A DNA stretch of 53,617 nt from Pseudomonadota bacterium (GTDB lineage Bacteria; Desulfobacterota; Desulfobulbia; Desulfobulbales; CALZHT01). The notes beneath the pieces are model-generated. The model saw only the letters and a list, made by a program, of their open reading frames with translations, was not told where the DNA came from and did no database searches. Of this stretch, positions 24,221 through 32,374 are shown in pieces. Each line of letters opens with the position of its first letter. Positions within the stretch are counted from its first letter, which is position 1. The stretch spans positions 1 through 53,617 of the forward strand of contig JAHJJF010000151.1 of NCBI GenBank assembly GCA_018823135.1. The letters run 5' to 3'. A program made the translations under genes and the position numbers.

Positions 24221-24982
24221 ATGATGCGAACTCCGACGATTGACATCAAAGAATCCGACAAAATATTCTCAACCCCAAAACGTTTGATCGGCGACTTCAG
24301 CTTTGACGAAAAAACAGCCTCTGTTTTTGATGACATGCTGGTCCGTTCCGTGCCTTTCTATCTTGAAATGCAGCGAATGCTGGCTGAACTTACCAACGAT
24401 TTTGCGGTTAAAGGAACCAATGTATACGACATGGGCTGTTCCACCGGAACGACCCTCATCCTCCTGGACCAGATTCTTGCCAAGGGAGTCCGACTGGTTG
24501 GCTATGATTATTCCGGGGACATGCTGGTTAAGGCCCGCGAAAAGATGGACAAACACGGCATGCAGCACGAGTTCAATCTCCTGCAGGCTGACTTCAACAA
24601 GGATGTCCATATCGAAAACGCTTCGGTAATAATCATGAATCTGACCCTGCAGTTTGTGCGCCCCCTGCAGCGGGAGAGCCTTATCAAACAGATCGCCAAA
24701 GGCGTCAACGCCAATGGTTGCATTATCCTCATCGAAAAGGTTCTGAGCCAGGATTCGCTGCTTAACCGCTACTTCATTAAATATTATTACGATTTCAAGG
24801 AAGCCAATGGCTACAGTAAGCTCGAGATCAGCCAGAAACGTGAAGCCCTGGAAAATGTTCTTATCCCCTACCGGATCCAGGAAAATACCGAACTCCTGCT
24901 CAATAATGGTTTTGACCACTGCGAGATCTTTTTCAAGTGGTACAATTTTTGCGGCTATATTGCCAGAAAGGGTGCAAAATGA
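24221..24982 (+). CDS. cmoA: Carboxy-S-adenosyl-L-methionine synthase CmoA
   Basis: Converts S-adenosylmethionine and prephenate to carboxy-SAM, used to modify uridine 34 of tRNAs. Family signatures run the whole length: FSTPKRLIGDFSFDEKTA.VFDDMLVRSVP, the SAM-binding VYDMGCSTGTT, MNLTLQFVRP, and the very typical YYDFKEANGYSKLEISQKRE followed by ALENVLIPY. 253 residues. The partner CmoB, often adjacent in other genomes, is not in the window. Start ATG 24221 or 24224; AGGAAATTA precedes. Confidence 0.9.
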   Translation: MMRTPTIDIKESDKIFSTPKRLIGDFSFDEKTASVFDDMLVRSVPFYLEMQRMLAELTNDFAVKGTNVYDMGCSTGTTLILLDQILAKGVRLVGYDYSGDMLVKAREKMDKHGMQHEFNLLQADFNKDVHIENASVIIMNLTLQFVRPLQRESLIKQIAKGVNANGCIILIEKVLSQDSLLNRYFIKYYYDFKEANGYSKLEISQKREALENVLIPYRIQENTELLLNNGFDHCEIFFKWYNFCGYIARKGAK

Positions 24983-25353
24983 CTTTTTTTTAATCCCTTC
25001 ATGCCAGCCTCCGCAATTTTGTATTCCGGTGGTGGGCCTACATGAGTCCCCTTATCTTAATTGTACTGCTTTTCACCTTCCGGCCCCAAATCATCATTAA
25101 ATGAGAGGGGTACCTATATGATTACCTGGATTGGTTCTAATTACGCTTCTGAGGCAAAGACTGCGAATTTTCACCATAGAAAAGGATGAGCCAGTTTAGT
25201 TTAACCAACAGTATACGAAACCGAAGGGTTTTCAGTTTCTTTCTGATTGCAAACGCTCCAAATAAATTCATGCCAGACTCGGATAAATGGGGTATACTTT
25301 TTATTTGTTGGTATGTTAAACTTGATGGTACTTCATGGGATAATTGATTCCAT
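24983..25353. other. Spacer with a loose long inverted repeat
   Basis: No coding frame of interest. The segment 25199-25216 (GTTTAACCAACAGTATAC) has a gapped inverted counterpart in 25292-25321 (GTATAC...GTTGG...GTTAAAC). The pairing is broken by insertions, so it may be a decayed repeat element. Confidence 0.35.
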
Positions 25354-26355
25354 GTGGAGAATGATTTCTTGAAATTTTGCCACCCTACCTATTTTTTTTC
25401 TCTCCTTCTGCCCCTGCTAGTCGTTTTATTCCTCTTTGACTTACAACAATCCTCTGCCAGAGATAATGCAATGGATCCTGAATCCATCAGTATACGCGCT
25501 AATGCTGAGGACCCGGCAGCGCAATACCTCCTCGGCGAGATGTATCTTTCAGGAAATGGTGTTGAAAAAAATATCCTCGAAACAACCAAGTGGTGGTCAA
25601 GGGCCGCCCACCATGGACACGTCCAGGCCCAGTATGATCTCGGTTCTCTGTACAGTAAAGGCAATGGAGTTAAGCAGGATTACGCCACAGCGGTCAAATG
25701 GTGGACTAAGGCAGCGGAACAAGGAAACATCAACGCCCAGTACGATCTTGGGATCTATTATTGTATAGGCAAAGGCGTTCAGCACAAGGATGAACAAGCT
25801 TCAAAACTGTTCGCCATGGGAGAAGGAAGGCCGTTGGATTACAGCTTGGCCGCCAAATGGTGGGGGAAAGCCGCAGACCAGGACCACACCCCTTCACAAT
25901 TCAATTTAGGCACGCTCTATTTCAATGGCACCGGAGTCAGCCGTGATTTTGCCAAGGCTGCAGACCTCTGGACCCAGGCCGCTGAAAAAGGATATGCCGA
26001 GGCTCAATATAATCTCGGCGATATGTATGCGCGGGGATTCGGCAGAAAACAGAACTATGAAACAGCAACATCATGGTGGGAAAAAGCCGCAATGCAGGGT
26101 CATTGCAGGGCGCAGTTCCTGCTTTCGCAGATGTATTTTATCGGCAAAGGCGTGGATCACGATATTATCGCGGCATATGCCTGGGTAAACCATGCGGTCA
26201 AGGATGGAGAATCCGAGATAGTGGCCTGGAGAAACTCCATGAGTGAATCCCTGACCCGCGATCAAATCCTTGAAAGCAAAAAACTCTATCTGGAAATTCT
26301 CAAAAACATGAGCAGCAAAGGGAATGAACAGGAAAAGCAAGTGCATTCCCCGTAG
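25354..26355 (+). CDS. Sel1-repeat (SLR/TPR-like) exported protein
   Basis: Six Sel1-like repeats of about 36 residues (for example AQYLLGEMYLSGNGVEKN, AQYDLGSLYSKGNGVKQD, SQFNLGTLYFNGTGVSRD). The third repeat has an insertion (EQASKLFAMGEGRPLDY). Repeats follow an N-terminal hydrophobic segment (residues about 12-30) that acts as signal peptide or anchor. Sel1 proteins scaffold protein contacts, often in envelope or signalling complexes. The start is GTG 25354 by frame; no good ribosome site is seen. It lies upstream of the ExbB/ExbD operon and could be functionally linked, but 345 bp separate them. Confidence 0.8.
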   Translation: MENDFLKFCHPTYFFSLLLPLLVVLFLFDLQQSSARDNAMDPESISIRANAEDPAAQYLLGEMYLSGNGVEKNILETTKWWSRAAHHGHVQAQYDLGSLYSKGNGVKQDYATAVKWWTKAAEQGNINAQYDLGIYYCIGKGVQHKDEQASKLFAMGEGRPLDYSLAAKWWGKAADQDHTPSQFNLGTLYFNGTGVSRDFAKAADLWTQAAEKGYAEAQYNLGDMYARGFGRKQNYETATSWWEKAAMQGHCRAQFLLSQMYFIGKGVDHDIIAAYAWVNHAVKDGESEIVAWRNSMSESLTRDQILESKKLYLEILKNMSSKGNEQEKQVHSP

Positions 26356-26666
26356 TGCTGAGTCTTTGCTTTCCTGCCCGCAGGGAGTTTCATTAATTAA
26401 CCAGACAAAGATTATTGGCCTTCTTATCCTCTCTCGCCCAAAAATCGTTTATATTTCGGTTGACTGACACAAGGTTTATACGCTATAAATAAAATGATTT
26501 AAATAAGTTGCATCAGTTACAATCGTATTTAAATCACCTTGTAACTATTGCTTTACATATCTCAAAATCCAATACCCCTTATGCACTCATTTGAATTGAA
26601 AAGTTGTGCTGAAATCCAGGAAGAGAATTAGTTGAATTCTCAAAAAGTTATACTGGTTATTCTTAT
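26356..26666. other. Promoter region of the six-gene envelope operon, with interleaved inverted repeats
   Basis: No coding frame of interest. Holds two perfect inverted repeats whose arms alternate (see 26495-26546). The AT content is high and suits a promoter, but I could not assign -35/-10 boxes with confidence. Confidence 0.45.
26495..26546. promoter_or_regulatory. Two interleaved perfect inverted repeats
   Basis: Arm A1 TGATTTAAATA (26495-26505), arm B1 AGTTACAA (26515-26522), arm A2 TATTTAAATCA (26526-26536), arm B2 TTGTAACT (26539-26546). A1/A2 and B1/B2 pair perfectly over 11 and 8 bp. The two-base gap between A2 and B2 is too short to span an 11-bp stem, so in RNA the two stems should exclude each other. 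As DNA these could be overlapping operators. Located about 120-200 bp upstream of the operon start. Confidence 0.45.
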
Positions 26667-26699
26667 GTGGACAATCGGGTTACAGCGATAGGTTCTATT

Positions 26700-27680
26700 A
26701 TGATTATCATATCCGGAAAAACTATCCCTTTAAGAAAACGTATTTTCACGAAACTTCCCTTTTACTTTCTTCACTTGCTGCTTACCCTCTCCGCCGGTGC
26801 ACTGCTGATCTCAGCAGGTTGCGGCGGTTCCAGCACGGAAATGAAACGAACGCTTGTTCTGGACAAAGACGATGCGCCACCTCAAGCCGTACATAAACCT
26901 GAAGCAAAACCCGCTCCCGTGTCGCCGGCTATGCAGGGAATTTCAAAGACTTTTGAAAAAGCTTCACTTGTTGCGCAACCAGGCTATCAGGCACTTGCTG
27001 AACAGCTGGATAATCAGGAAAAAAAGAAAGGCGTAAAACTCTTTCGAAACACTGACAACGCGTATCAACTTTTCTCCTCTAACTCCCCAACAAAATTTAC
27101 TATTTCCGACAAATCCGGAACCTGTCTCTTTGAAGTAGAAATTCCCGTTGCAGATCCTCAAAACGGTATTGGCAAAAAAGAGGAAATGCTTATCACTTCA
27201 GGCCCATGCGGCTTAAAAATTCCCGACGTTGATAAAAGAGTTGAAGCCCTGGTCAAAACCATGGCAAATGATTTTTATGCTTCCCTGATGGAAGTCCTTA
27301 ACAGCCAGGAAGTTTCCGAAAACTGCACTGGAGCGGATTTCCTTAAAAAGACCCTTCTTAAGAATTACCCTTTTGACCTCAAGGTCGAAGGAAACGATCT
27401 TGAAGGATATATCGCCGGCATCGGCTATGAAATCGTTAACTCCTTGGATATTGCCTTCGGCGACGTGGTTTTTTTCTCTCCCGGCAAAGACAATAAAGTG
27501 GTCGGCCTTTATGCAGGTTACGGCCTGGTTGTCTATAATAAAGGATGCCAGGCAGTAGTGCATCGTTTGGCTGGAAATTATCGTTACCGCTTTTATAGAA
27601 TTCTCACCGGCTATGCCTGGACTAATTACCAACTGCCCGGGGCCAATGTTCTTCAGGAGATGATCGAGAATCCCCGATGA
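26700..27680 (+). CDS. Lipoprotein with degenerate NlpC/P60-like domain, first gene of the ExbB/ExbD operon
   Basis: Numbered from ATG 26700: a basic start and hydrophobic core lead to the lipobox ISAGC (Cys41). A low-complexity Pro/Ala/Lys linker follows (about 58-80). The C-terminal third resembles NlpC/P60 cell-wall peptidases: NCTGADFLKKTL (Cys209, compare DCSG), then FGDVVFFSPG and KVVGLYAGYGLVVY (compare HVGIYLG). Where active enzymes have His the sequence has Val, and the second His is Tyr, so it is probably a non-catalytic binder of peptidoglycan or protein (inference). A longer version could start at GTG 26667. The stop overlaps the next start (ATGA). Confidence 0.7.
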   Translation: MIIISGKTIPLRKRIFTKLPFYFLHLLLTLSAGALLISAGCGGSSTEMKRTLVLDKDDAPPQAVHKPEAKPAPVSPAMQGISKTFEKASLVAQPGYQALAEQLDNQEKKKGVKLFRNTDNAYQLFSSNSPTKFTISDKSGTCLFEVEIPVADPQNGIGKKEEMLITSGPCGLKIPDVDKRVEALVKTMANDFYASLMEVLNSQEVSENCTGADFLKKTLLKNYPFDLKVEGNDLEGYIAGIGYEIVNSLDIAFGDVVFFSPGKDNKVVGLYAGYGLVVYNKGCQAVVHRLAGNYRYRFYRILTGYAWTNYQLPGANVLQEMIENPR

Positions 27681-28885
27681 GTGACAAAAATCCCGATCAA
27701 CTGGAAACACCTCAACAAATACCCCTTCCTCTCAATGAACTTACCGACGAGGAAAGTGCTGACATTTTTTTCTCCTTTGATATTACCGCACTTGCCTTTC
27801 TCTGGGAACACGAAGCGGTCGGCATCAGCAATCTTTCTCTGACCAGAATTCATAAGAAAGAAGAGCAGGGAGACCTTCAGGGAATATTTGGGATCCTTCT
27901 TCAATTTTTCCGGGAAATTTTTTCCAACCCCACAACCTACGGATATATAATCCTGGCAGCTCTGCTCGTCATGCTCGCCACCAATATCGGCGACATCCAG
28001 CATAAAATCCAGGAAACCATGACTCAGATGCTTGCGCCGGAGCTTGATGCTCCAAAGCCGCCGCCACCCGCGCCAAAAGCCCTGCAGGCCAAACCAAAAC
28101 CCCCAAAAGAAGAAGCTCCAAAACCCAAAGAGCCGCTCAAACTGGAAAAGCCCAAACCAATCAAGAAAGCAATTCCCCCCCAGGAACCTCCAAAGGTTAA
28201 ACAAAGGCGCCTCGATCCTCCGGAGGCCCCAAAGCTCGATTCTCTTCAAAAGAAAAAGTTAATGCGCGAGGAACAGACGCCGCTTACCAAAATACAAACC
28301 AATAAACGAAACGAACTTGCCAACAAAGAGATGAATAAGCTTGAAACTTCCACTGCAAGGCGATCTGACGATGCCCCGATGACTAATCTCGGCACCGTGC
28401 AGCGCCGGGCGGTTGATTCTGAGGCTGCTTCCGGGTTCAAAGTTCAGGCAAGAAGCGATTCAGATGGTCCTGGAGACCTGCCGGCCTCCTTTGCAACAAC
28501 CACACCAAAAAGAGGAATCAGTGACGAAATCCCCACAACTTCAAGTCTCTCCACCCTGGGCACGAAACCACGGATTGCAAGACCAGAAGATGAGGAAATA
28601 GTGGAAGCTGCCGCCCTGACAATTAATGTTGCTCAGCGTGAGGCCGAAGATGAAATCAACCTGGATGATATAATTCCATTATTAGAAAAGAGTGGACCTG
28701 CTGACTTCATACTTGAAGAAAAATTCCAAGGAAGATTGCAAAAAATGGATAATATTGGCCCGTTAGCTCATTTAAATGCCAATTGTTATGGAATCCCTGA
28801 TAAAAAAGTTATAAGATACCGGAACTATATTTTCAGATGCTCAAAGAATCAAATTATGGAAGCCTGGAAACAAATCAATAACTGA
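27677..28885 (+). CDS. TonB-like proline-rich membrane-spanning protein
   Basis: 402 residues. An N-terminal soluble part of about 80 residues precedes one membrane segment (about 95-113, YGYIILAALLVMLATNIG). A Pro/Lys-rich stretch follows (about 130-185, PKPPPPAPKALQAKP-type), as in TonB and TolA, where it spans the periplasm. The rest is polar and apparently disordered until an unfamiliar C-terminal part (about 300-402) with two Cys (NANCYGIPDKK, YIFRCSKNQI). No TonB C-terminal fold is seen. The context, with ExbB- and ExbD-like genes downstream, supports a role as force-transmitting arm. Start overlaps the previous stop. Confidence 0.7.
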   Translation: MSDKNPDQLETPQQIPLPLNELTDEESADIFFSFDITALAFLWEHEAVGISNLSLTRIHKKEEQGDLQGIFGILLQFFREIFSNPTTYGYIILAALLVMLATNIGDIQHKIQETMTQMLAPELDAPKPPPPAPKALQAKPKPPKEEAPKPKEPLKLEKPKPIKKAIPPQEPPKVKQRRLDPPEAPKLDSLQKKKLMREEQTPLTKIQTNKRNELANKEMNKLETSTARRSDDAPMTNLGTVQRRAVDSEAASGFKVQARSDSDGPGDLPASFATTTPKRGISDEIPTTSSLSTLGTKPRIARPEDEEIVEAAALTINVAQREAEDEINLDDIIPLLEKSGPADFILEEKFQGRLQKMDNIGPLAHLNANCYGIPDKKVIRYRNYIFRCSKNQIMEAWKQINN

Positions 28886-28909
28886 CCTTGGATCCTGAAG
28901 GAAATGACA

Positions 28910-30421
28910 ATGTATGTTTTCATAAAACCAAAGAGAAAAAAGTTACCGCCAATGAGTCGCTTCATCTGTATTCTGCTGCTGATTCTCTTTACAACTCCTG
29001 CACATGCTCTTGATGTCTCCAAATTCAGGGAGAAATATCTCGCAGAAGATTTTGAAGGACTTGCTGCCCTCTGCAGTCAAAAGGAAAAGGAAATTGAAAA
29101 GGATGAATATATTGACCGGCTCCTTTTCTACTGCGGCGAGGCAAAATTCAACCTCTACCAAAAAGGCGGCCCCCCCGCCCTCCTTGATGAGGCAATTGAC
29201 TCCCTTCAATGGTCCGTACATACGTATTATCTCCCTTCAACTGCTTTTGCACTTGGCAAAGCCCATTTTGCATCGATTAATGATAAAATGAGCAACGAAG
29301 AACGTCTCGCCCGCCAGAAACTCGCGCTCGGTGAAATGTGGGACGCAATTATTAAAAAGCATGCTCAGGAAGATTTTCGCAAAGATATCTTGTCTGACCA
29401 GATCATGAGCTGGACCATTACTTATTACAAGGCCCTTATTGACGGACTCACCAAGGGCGATAAGACCTCTGTCGGCTGGCTTACCGCAAAGACCCGCATG
29501 ATTGCCGACCGGTACGCCGATGTTGTCCCTGCAAATGCTGAAAATAAAACCCGGCAGGGTAATATTGAAACGGTTTCCGCTTGGATGAAAGACCTGTATC
29601 AGTCGACTTATTTTGACGGTAACTCGGTAACCGGTATTTACAAATTCATGGGAGACCGGGCAAAGGAAGAATACGACCAGACCGAAGCGACAGAAGACAA
29701 ATTTGTTCAATCCCTTGAGCATTACAAAAAGGGACTTTCACTTGCCGGAAGCCTGAAGGCAAAGTCTGTACTCAAAGAAAAAATCAGTGATCTCACCCAA
29801 TGGATCATCAGTGAGGACAAGGAAAAGAAAATTTCCTATTACAGCATGGGATACCAGCATGCAAGCGACGCGCTGAAACTTCTCGGATCCCGGGGCAGGA
29901 ACATTGAAGGCCCGACATACAATTTTGAGCCAGACACCGATAAACTCATCGAGATGATCGAGGTCAATTATGGCCGTAATCTCTCGGGGTTGCTTTATTT
30001 CCTTTGGGAAAAAAAGGACCACCATGGTGTGGTTGACCTGCGGCAAGGGCTCCTTACCGCTGATTTTGACTGGAAGACAAAACTCCATGACCTGCTGAGA
30101 GTTGCTGATTCCTCATCAAAAATCGCCCGTTCAGAATTTGGCCTTCCGAAGACTCGAAGCAGCCTGACAAATTACAATAAATATAAAGGGCTTTGCCTTA
30201 CAACGGCCTATCGGGCTTTCCACCATATTACCTATAAATATGAATCCCGCGACCCTGCCTACCGCGAGGACTTTTGTACCACCCTTGACACATACAGTGC
30301 TTTTCTTTTAGGTTTCGGTGAAATTACCTGGGCTGGACAGATCACACGATTATACGGACCACTTTGTGCGGAAAAATCCTCGGATACTAGTAAGCAACAA
30401 TCCGCTAAGGAGGGTAAATAA
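28910..30421 (+). CDS. Exported helical protein of unknown function in the ExbB/ExbD operon
   Basis: About 503 residues from ATG 28910, which has GAAGGA at the right distance. A basic N-terminus and hydrophobic core (RFICILLLILFTTPAHA) form a signal peptide with cleavage before LDVSKF. The remainder is largely alpha-helical with loosely spaced TPR-like pairs (LLFYCGEAKFNLYQKG, AFALGKAHFASIND). No catalytic motif is visible. I do not recognise the family. It overlaps the next gene by one base (TAATG), so the two are translationally coupled and their products probably work together in the periplasm. Confidence 0.7.
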   Translation: MYVFIKPKRKKLPPMSRFICILLLILFTTPAHALDVSKFREKYLAEDFEGLAALCSQKEKEIEKDEYIDRLLFYCGEAKFNLYQKGGPPALLDEAIDSLQWSVHTYYLPSTAFALGKAHFASINDKMSNEERLARQKLALGEMWDAIIKKHAQEDFRKDILSDQIMSWTITYYKALIDGLTKGDKTSVGWLTAKTRMIADRYADVVPANAENKTRQGNIETVSAWMKDLYQSTYFDGNSVTGIYKFMGDRAKEEYDQTEATEDKFVQSLEHYKKGLSLAGSLKAKSVLKEKISDLTQWIISEDKEKKISYYSMGYQHASDALKLLGSRGRNIEGPTYNFEPDTDKLIEMIEVNYGRNLSGLLYFLWEKKDHHGVVDLRQGLLTADFDWKTKLHDLLRVADSSSKIARSEFGLPKTRSSLTNYNKYKGLCLTTAYRAFHHITYKYESRDPAYREDFCTTLDTYSAFLLGFGEITWAGQITRLYGPLCAEKSSDTSKQQSAKEGK

Positions 30422-31323
30422 TGACTAGGAAAACTTTACTTAAGGGCATTCAACTTGTCATCGCCTATGTTCTATTTGCCGTGTTTGCCGGGTCCGCTCT
30501 TGCAGGAGACACTACGACACCGCCGATTGATTCACTGCTTCGCGACAAAATCCTCTGGACCATGTCTGATATCACTCGACTTGTCGAGGAAATCAGAAGA
30601 CTTGAAGATCCATGGGCCAAACGTCTGCTGATTGAAGAAGTCGAAAACATCCTCTACAAAGAAATTGAATTCCCTTTCTACATTCATACCATCGGCCAGG
30701 AAACGGCCAATGCAGTTAATGTGGCATCTGGGCAAAACCACGAAACATCAAATTTATCAGAACTCTTTGCAAAAACATATGCACTTGCAGGCATTGCCAG
30801 AGCCTATGAAGGAAATGCCATTGCTGCGGAAGATTATATCGATAAGGCAAAAAAAGTCTTTCCCGACATACAGACACTCACCCTTAAAATTGACAGTTTT
30901 CAAAACCCCCGTACAGTTCAGGAATGGATTGAAGAAGCCAATCTCGCTTTAGGTGAATCTCCCTATGTCAAGGTTACCTTCCATAGCAAAATGGGCACCC
31001 CATCAGTAACTGTCCTTGAGAAACTTCAACCGGAAACGGTTAAATTCAGTACAGATCGAATGGAGATGGAATATCCATTATATGTTGCTGAGAGTGATTT
31101 TCTGAAAGGTATTCAAGGCAAAATCAGCTCTATCGTACCAACAGACATCTTCAGCATCTATCTGCCTGCAGGAAAATATCAGCTCCTTGTAAACCTCCAG
31201 GAGGTTTACACAAGTACCATCCAGGTGTATCCCGATCCAACAAGGAACCACCTGCTCATCGAGGGAATAAAAGAGGGTATAACCGTTTATCCTTCGCCGG
31301 CATTCCAAGGATTAACACAATAA
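30421..31323 (+). CDS. Exported protein of unknown function, partner of the upstream gene
   Basis: 300 residues. Signal peptide at the N-terminus (LVIAYVLFAVFAGSALAG). The middle is helical (IARAYEGNAIAAEDYIDKAK is TPR-like). The C-terminal third is beta-rich (YVKVTFHSKMG..., FSIYLPAGKYQLLVN, STIQVYPDPTRNHLLIEG), somewhat like PEGA-type domains that sit on cell-wall or envelope complexes. An excellent ribosome site (AAGGAGG) lies inside the previous gene. I do not recognise the family. Confidence 0.68.
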   Translation: MTRKTLLKGIQLVIAYVLFAVFAGSALAGDTTTPPIDSLLRDKILWTMSDITRLVEEIRRLEDPWAKRLLIEEVENILYKEIEFPFYIHTIGQETANAVNVASGQNHETSNLSELFAKTYALAGIARAYEGNAIAAEDYIDKAKKVFPDIQTLTLKIDSFQNPRTVQEWIEEANLALGESPYVKVTFHSKMGTPSVTVLEKLQPETVKFSTDRMEMEYPLYVAESDFLKGIQGKISSIVPTDIFSIYLPAGKYQLLVNLQEVYTSTIQVYPDPTRNHLLIEGIKEGITVYPSPAFQGLTQ

Positions 31324-31367
31324 TCATTTAACACAGCGTCAGGAATTAAAGGGGGCCAGATTCTACA

Positions 31368-32174
31368 ATGGCTATCAAAATCAGCTTATTCAAAACCAAC
31401 CAGTTGAACATTTGGGTAATCCTCTTCTGTACCGTAGGATTAACAATTTTTAGCCTTTACAAAGGGGATATACTGGATTCTCAATACCTGGCTTCATTTA
31501 TTGTGCCTTTGGTGCACAGGATGAGTCTTTTGACCATGTTTGTCCTCTATACCACGGCAATAATTCTTGTGGTGAACTGGATTTATTACAGTGTATTCAA
31601 GCTGACCAGGTCGCGTTATTACGATCCTGTTCAACGATCAAAATTGATTCACGTGTTAAAAGATCCTTCAATACAAGGCAACTTTGAAGAATTTCAAAAA
31701 AAGTCTGCAAAACTCGTGACCGGGTATTCCAACTACCTGAGTGAAATTATCGGCGCCATCATACCCAATGCGATTAAACAGCCATTTATGCTCGAACAAT
31801 ATTTCCGGGCAAAAGTAGAAAACATCAACGATAAATACATCGACGGCATCAACACCATCAACCTGTTTTCAAACATTGCGCCGATCGTCGGTTTTTTCGG
31901 GACCCTGCTCGGTCTGATCCAGGCTTTCCGAGAATCCTCCAATACCATGCTTGCTCAAGGCCAGATGACCCCTGAAAGCTTTGCCGCACTGCAGGCATCC
32001 ATTATGATCGCGATTATCACCAGTCTTGCCGGCGTCAGCCTTAAAATCATCGGCTCGATCATGCGCCACCACCTTGTTTCCAAAATGGGCATGATCGGTG
32101 AGGAAATCGCATCGATTCCCATTGAAGTTTTATACAAAGATTTCGGCAGAAGACAACATGACTTCGAAAAATGA
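31368..32174 (+). CDS. ExbB/TolQ/MotA-type proton channel subunit
   Basis: 268 residues with four likely membrane segments: about 12-30, 45-72, 164-187 and 207-231. The MotA/TolQ/ExbB core is clear in the last two: NLFSNIAPIVGFFGTLLGLIQ and ALQASIMIAIITSLAGVSLK, matching the family's G-(L/F)-x-GTV-x-G and A-l-x-T-x-x-G-L patterns. ExbB-type proteins form a pentameric ring around ExbD and use proton flow to move a periplasmic arm. Two N-terminal hydrophobic segments rather than one set it apart from classical ExbB. It sits between the periplasmic protein genes and an ExbD-like gene. Confidence 0.82.
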   Translation: MAIKISLFKTNQLNIWVILFCTVGLTIFSLYKGDILDSQYLASFIVPLVHRMSLLTMFVLYTTAIILVVNWIYYSVFKLTRSRYYDPVQRSKLIHVLKDPSIQGNFEEFQKKSAKLVTGYSNYLSEIIGAIIPNAIKQPFMLEQYFRAKVENINDKYIDGINTINLFSNIAPIVGFFGTLLGLIQAFRESSNTMLAQGQMTPESFAALQASIMIAIITSLAGVSLKIIGSIMRHHLVSKMGMIGEEIASIPIEVLYKDFGRRQHDFEK

Positions 32175-32197
32175 TCCAGCTCTTTCACTAATTATGG

Positions 32198-32362
32198 TTG
32201 ATGGGCTTATAAAAAGTACATCGTACCGCTTTAGGAGGCTAAGTAAAAAGTTGATATACAAGAAGTAACGGTGCCGCGAAAGCGGAGGCATACACATGGT
32301 ATGTCGAGCATTTCGCGAACCCGGCTACGACGCAGTAGAGCAAATTTTTACGACGCCATCAA
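32198..32362. repeat. 165-bp structured, MITE-like intergenic element
   Basis: Ends are imperfect inverted repeats: left TTGATGGgcTTATAAAAAGT (32198-32217), right ATTTTTACGAcgCCATCAA (32344-32362). Inside are GTAC-atc-GTAC (32216-32226), the perfect tetraloop hairpin CCGC-GAAA-GCGG (32274-32285) and CATAC-acatg-GTATG (32289-32303). Nothing codes. It fills the space between the exbB-like stop and the exbD-like start, ten to twelve bases before the latter. I recall similar sequences from other deltaproteobacterial genomes but cannot confirm that here. It may be a mobile repeat or a structured RNA within the operon mRNA. Confidence 0.55.
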
Positions 32363-32374
32363 GGTTAGCCATCC

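Noticed and set aside
24269-24919. 216-codon minus-strand frame opposite cmoA
   Set aside because: Entirely antisense to a confidently identified gene.
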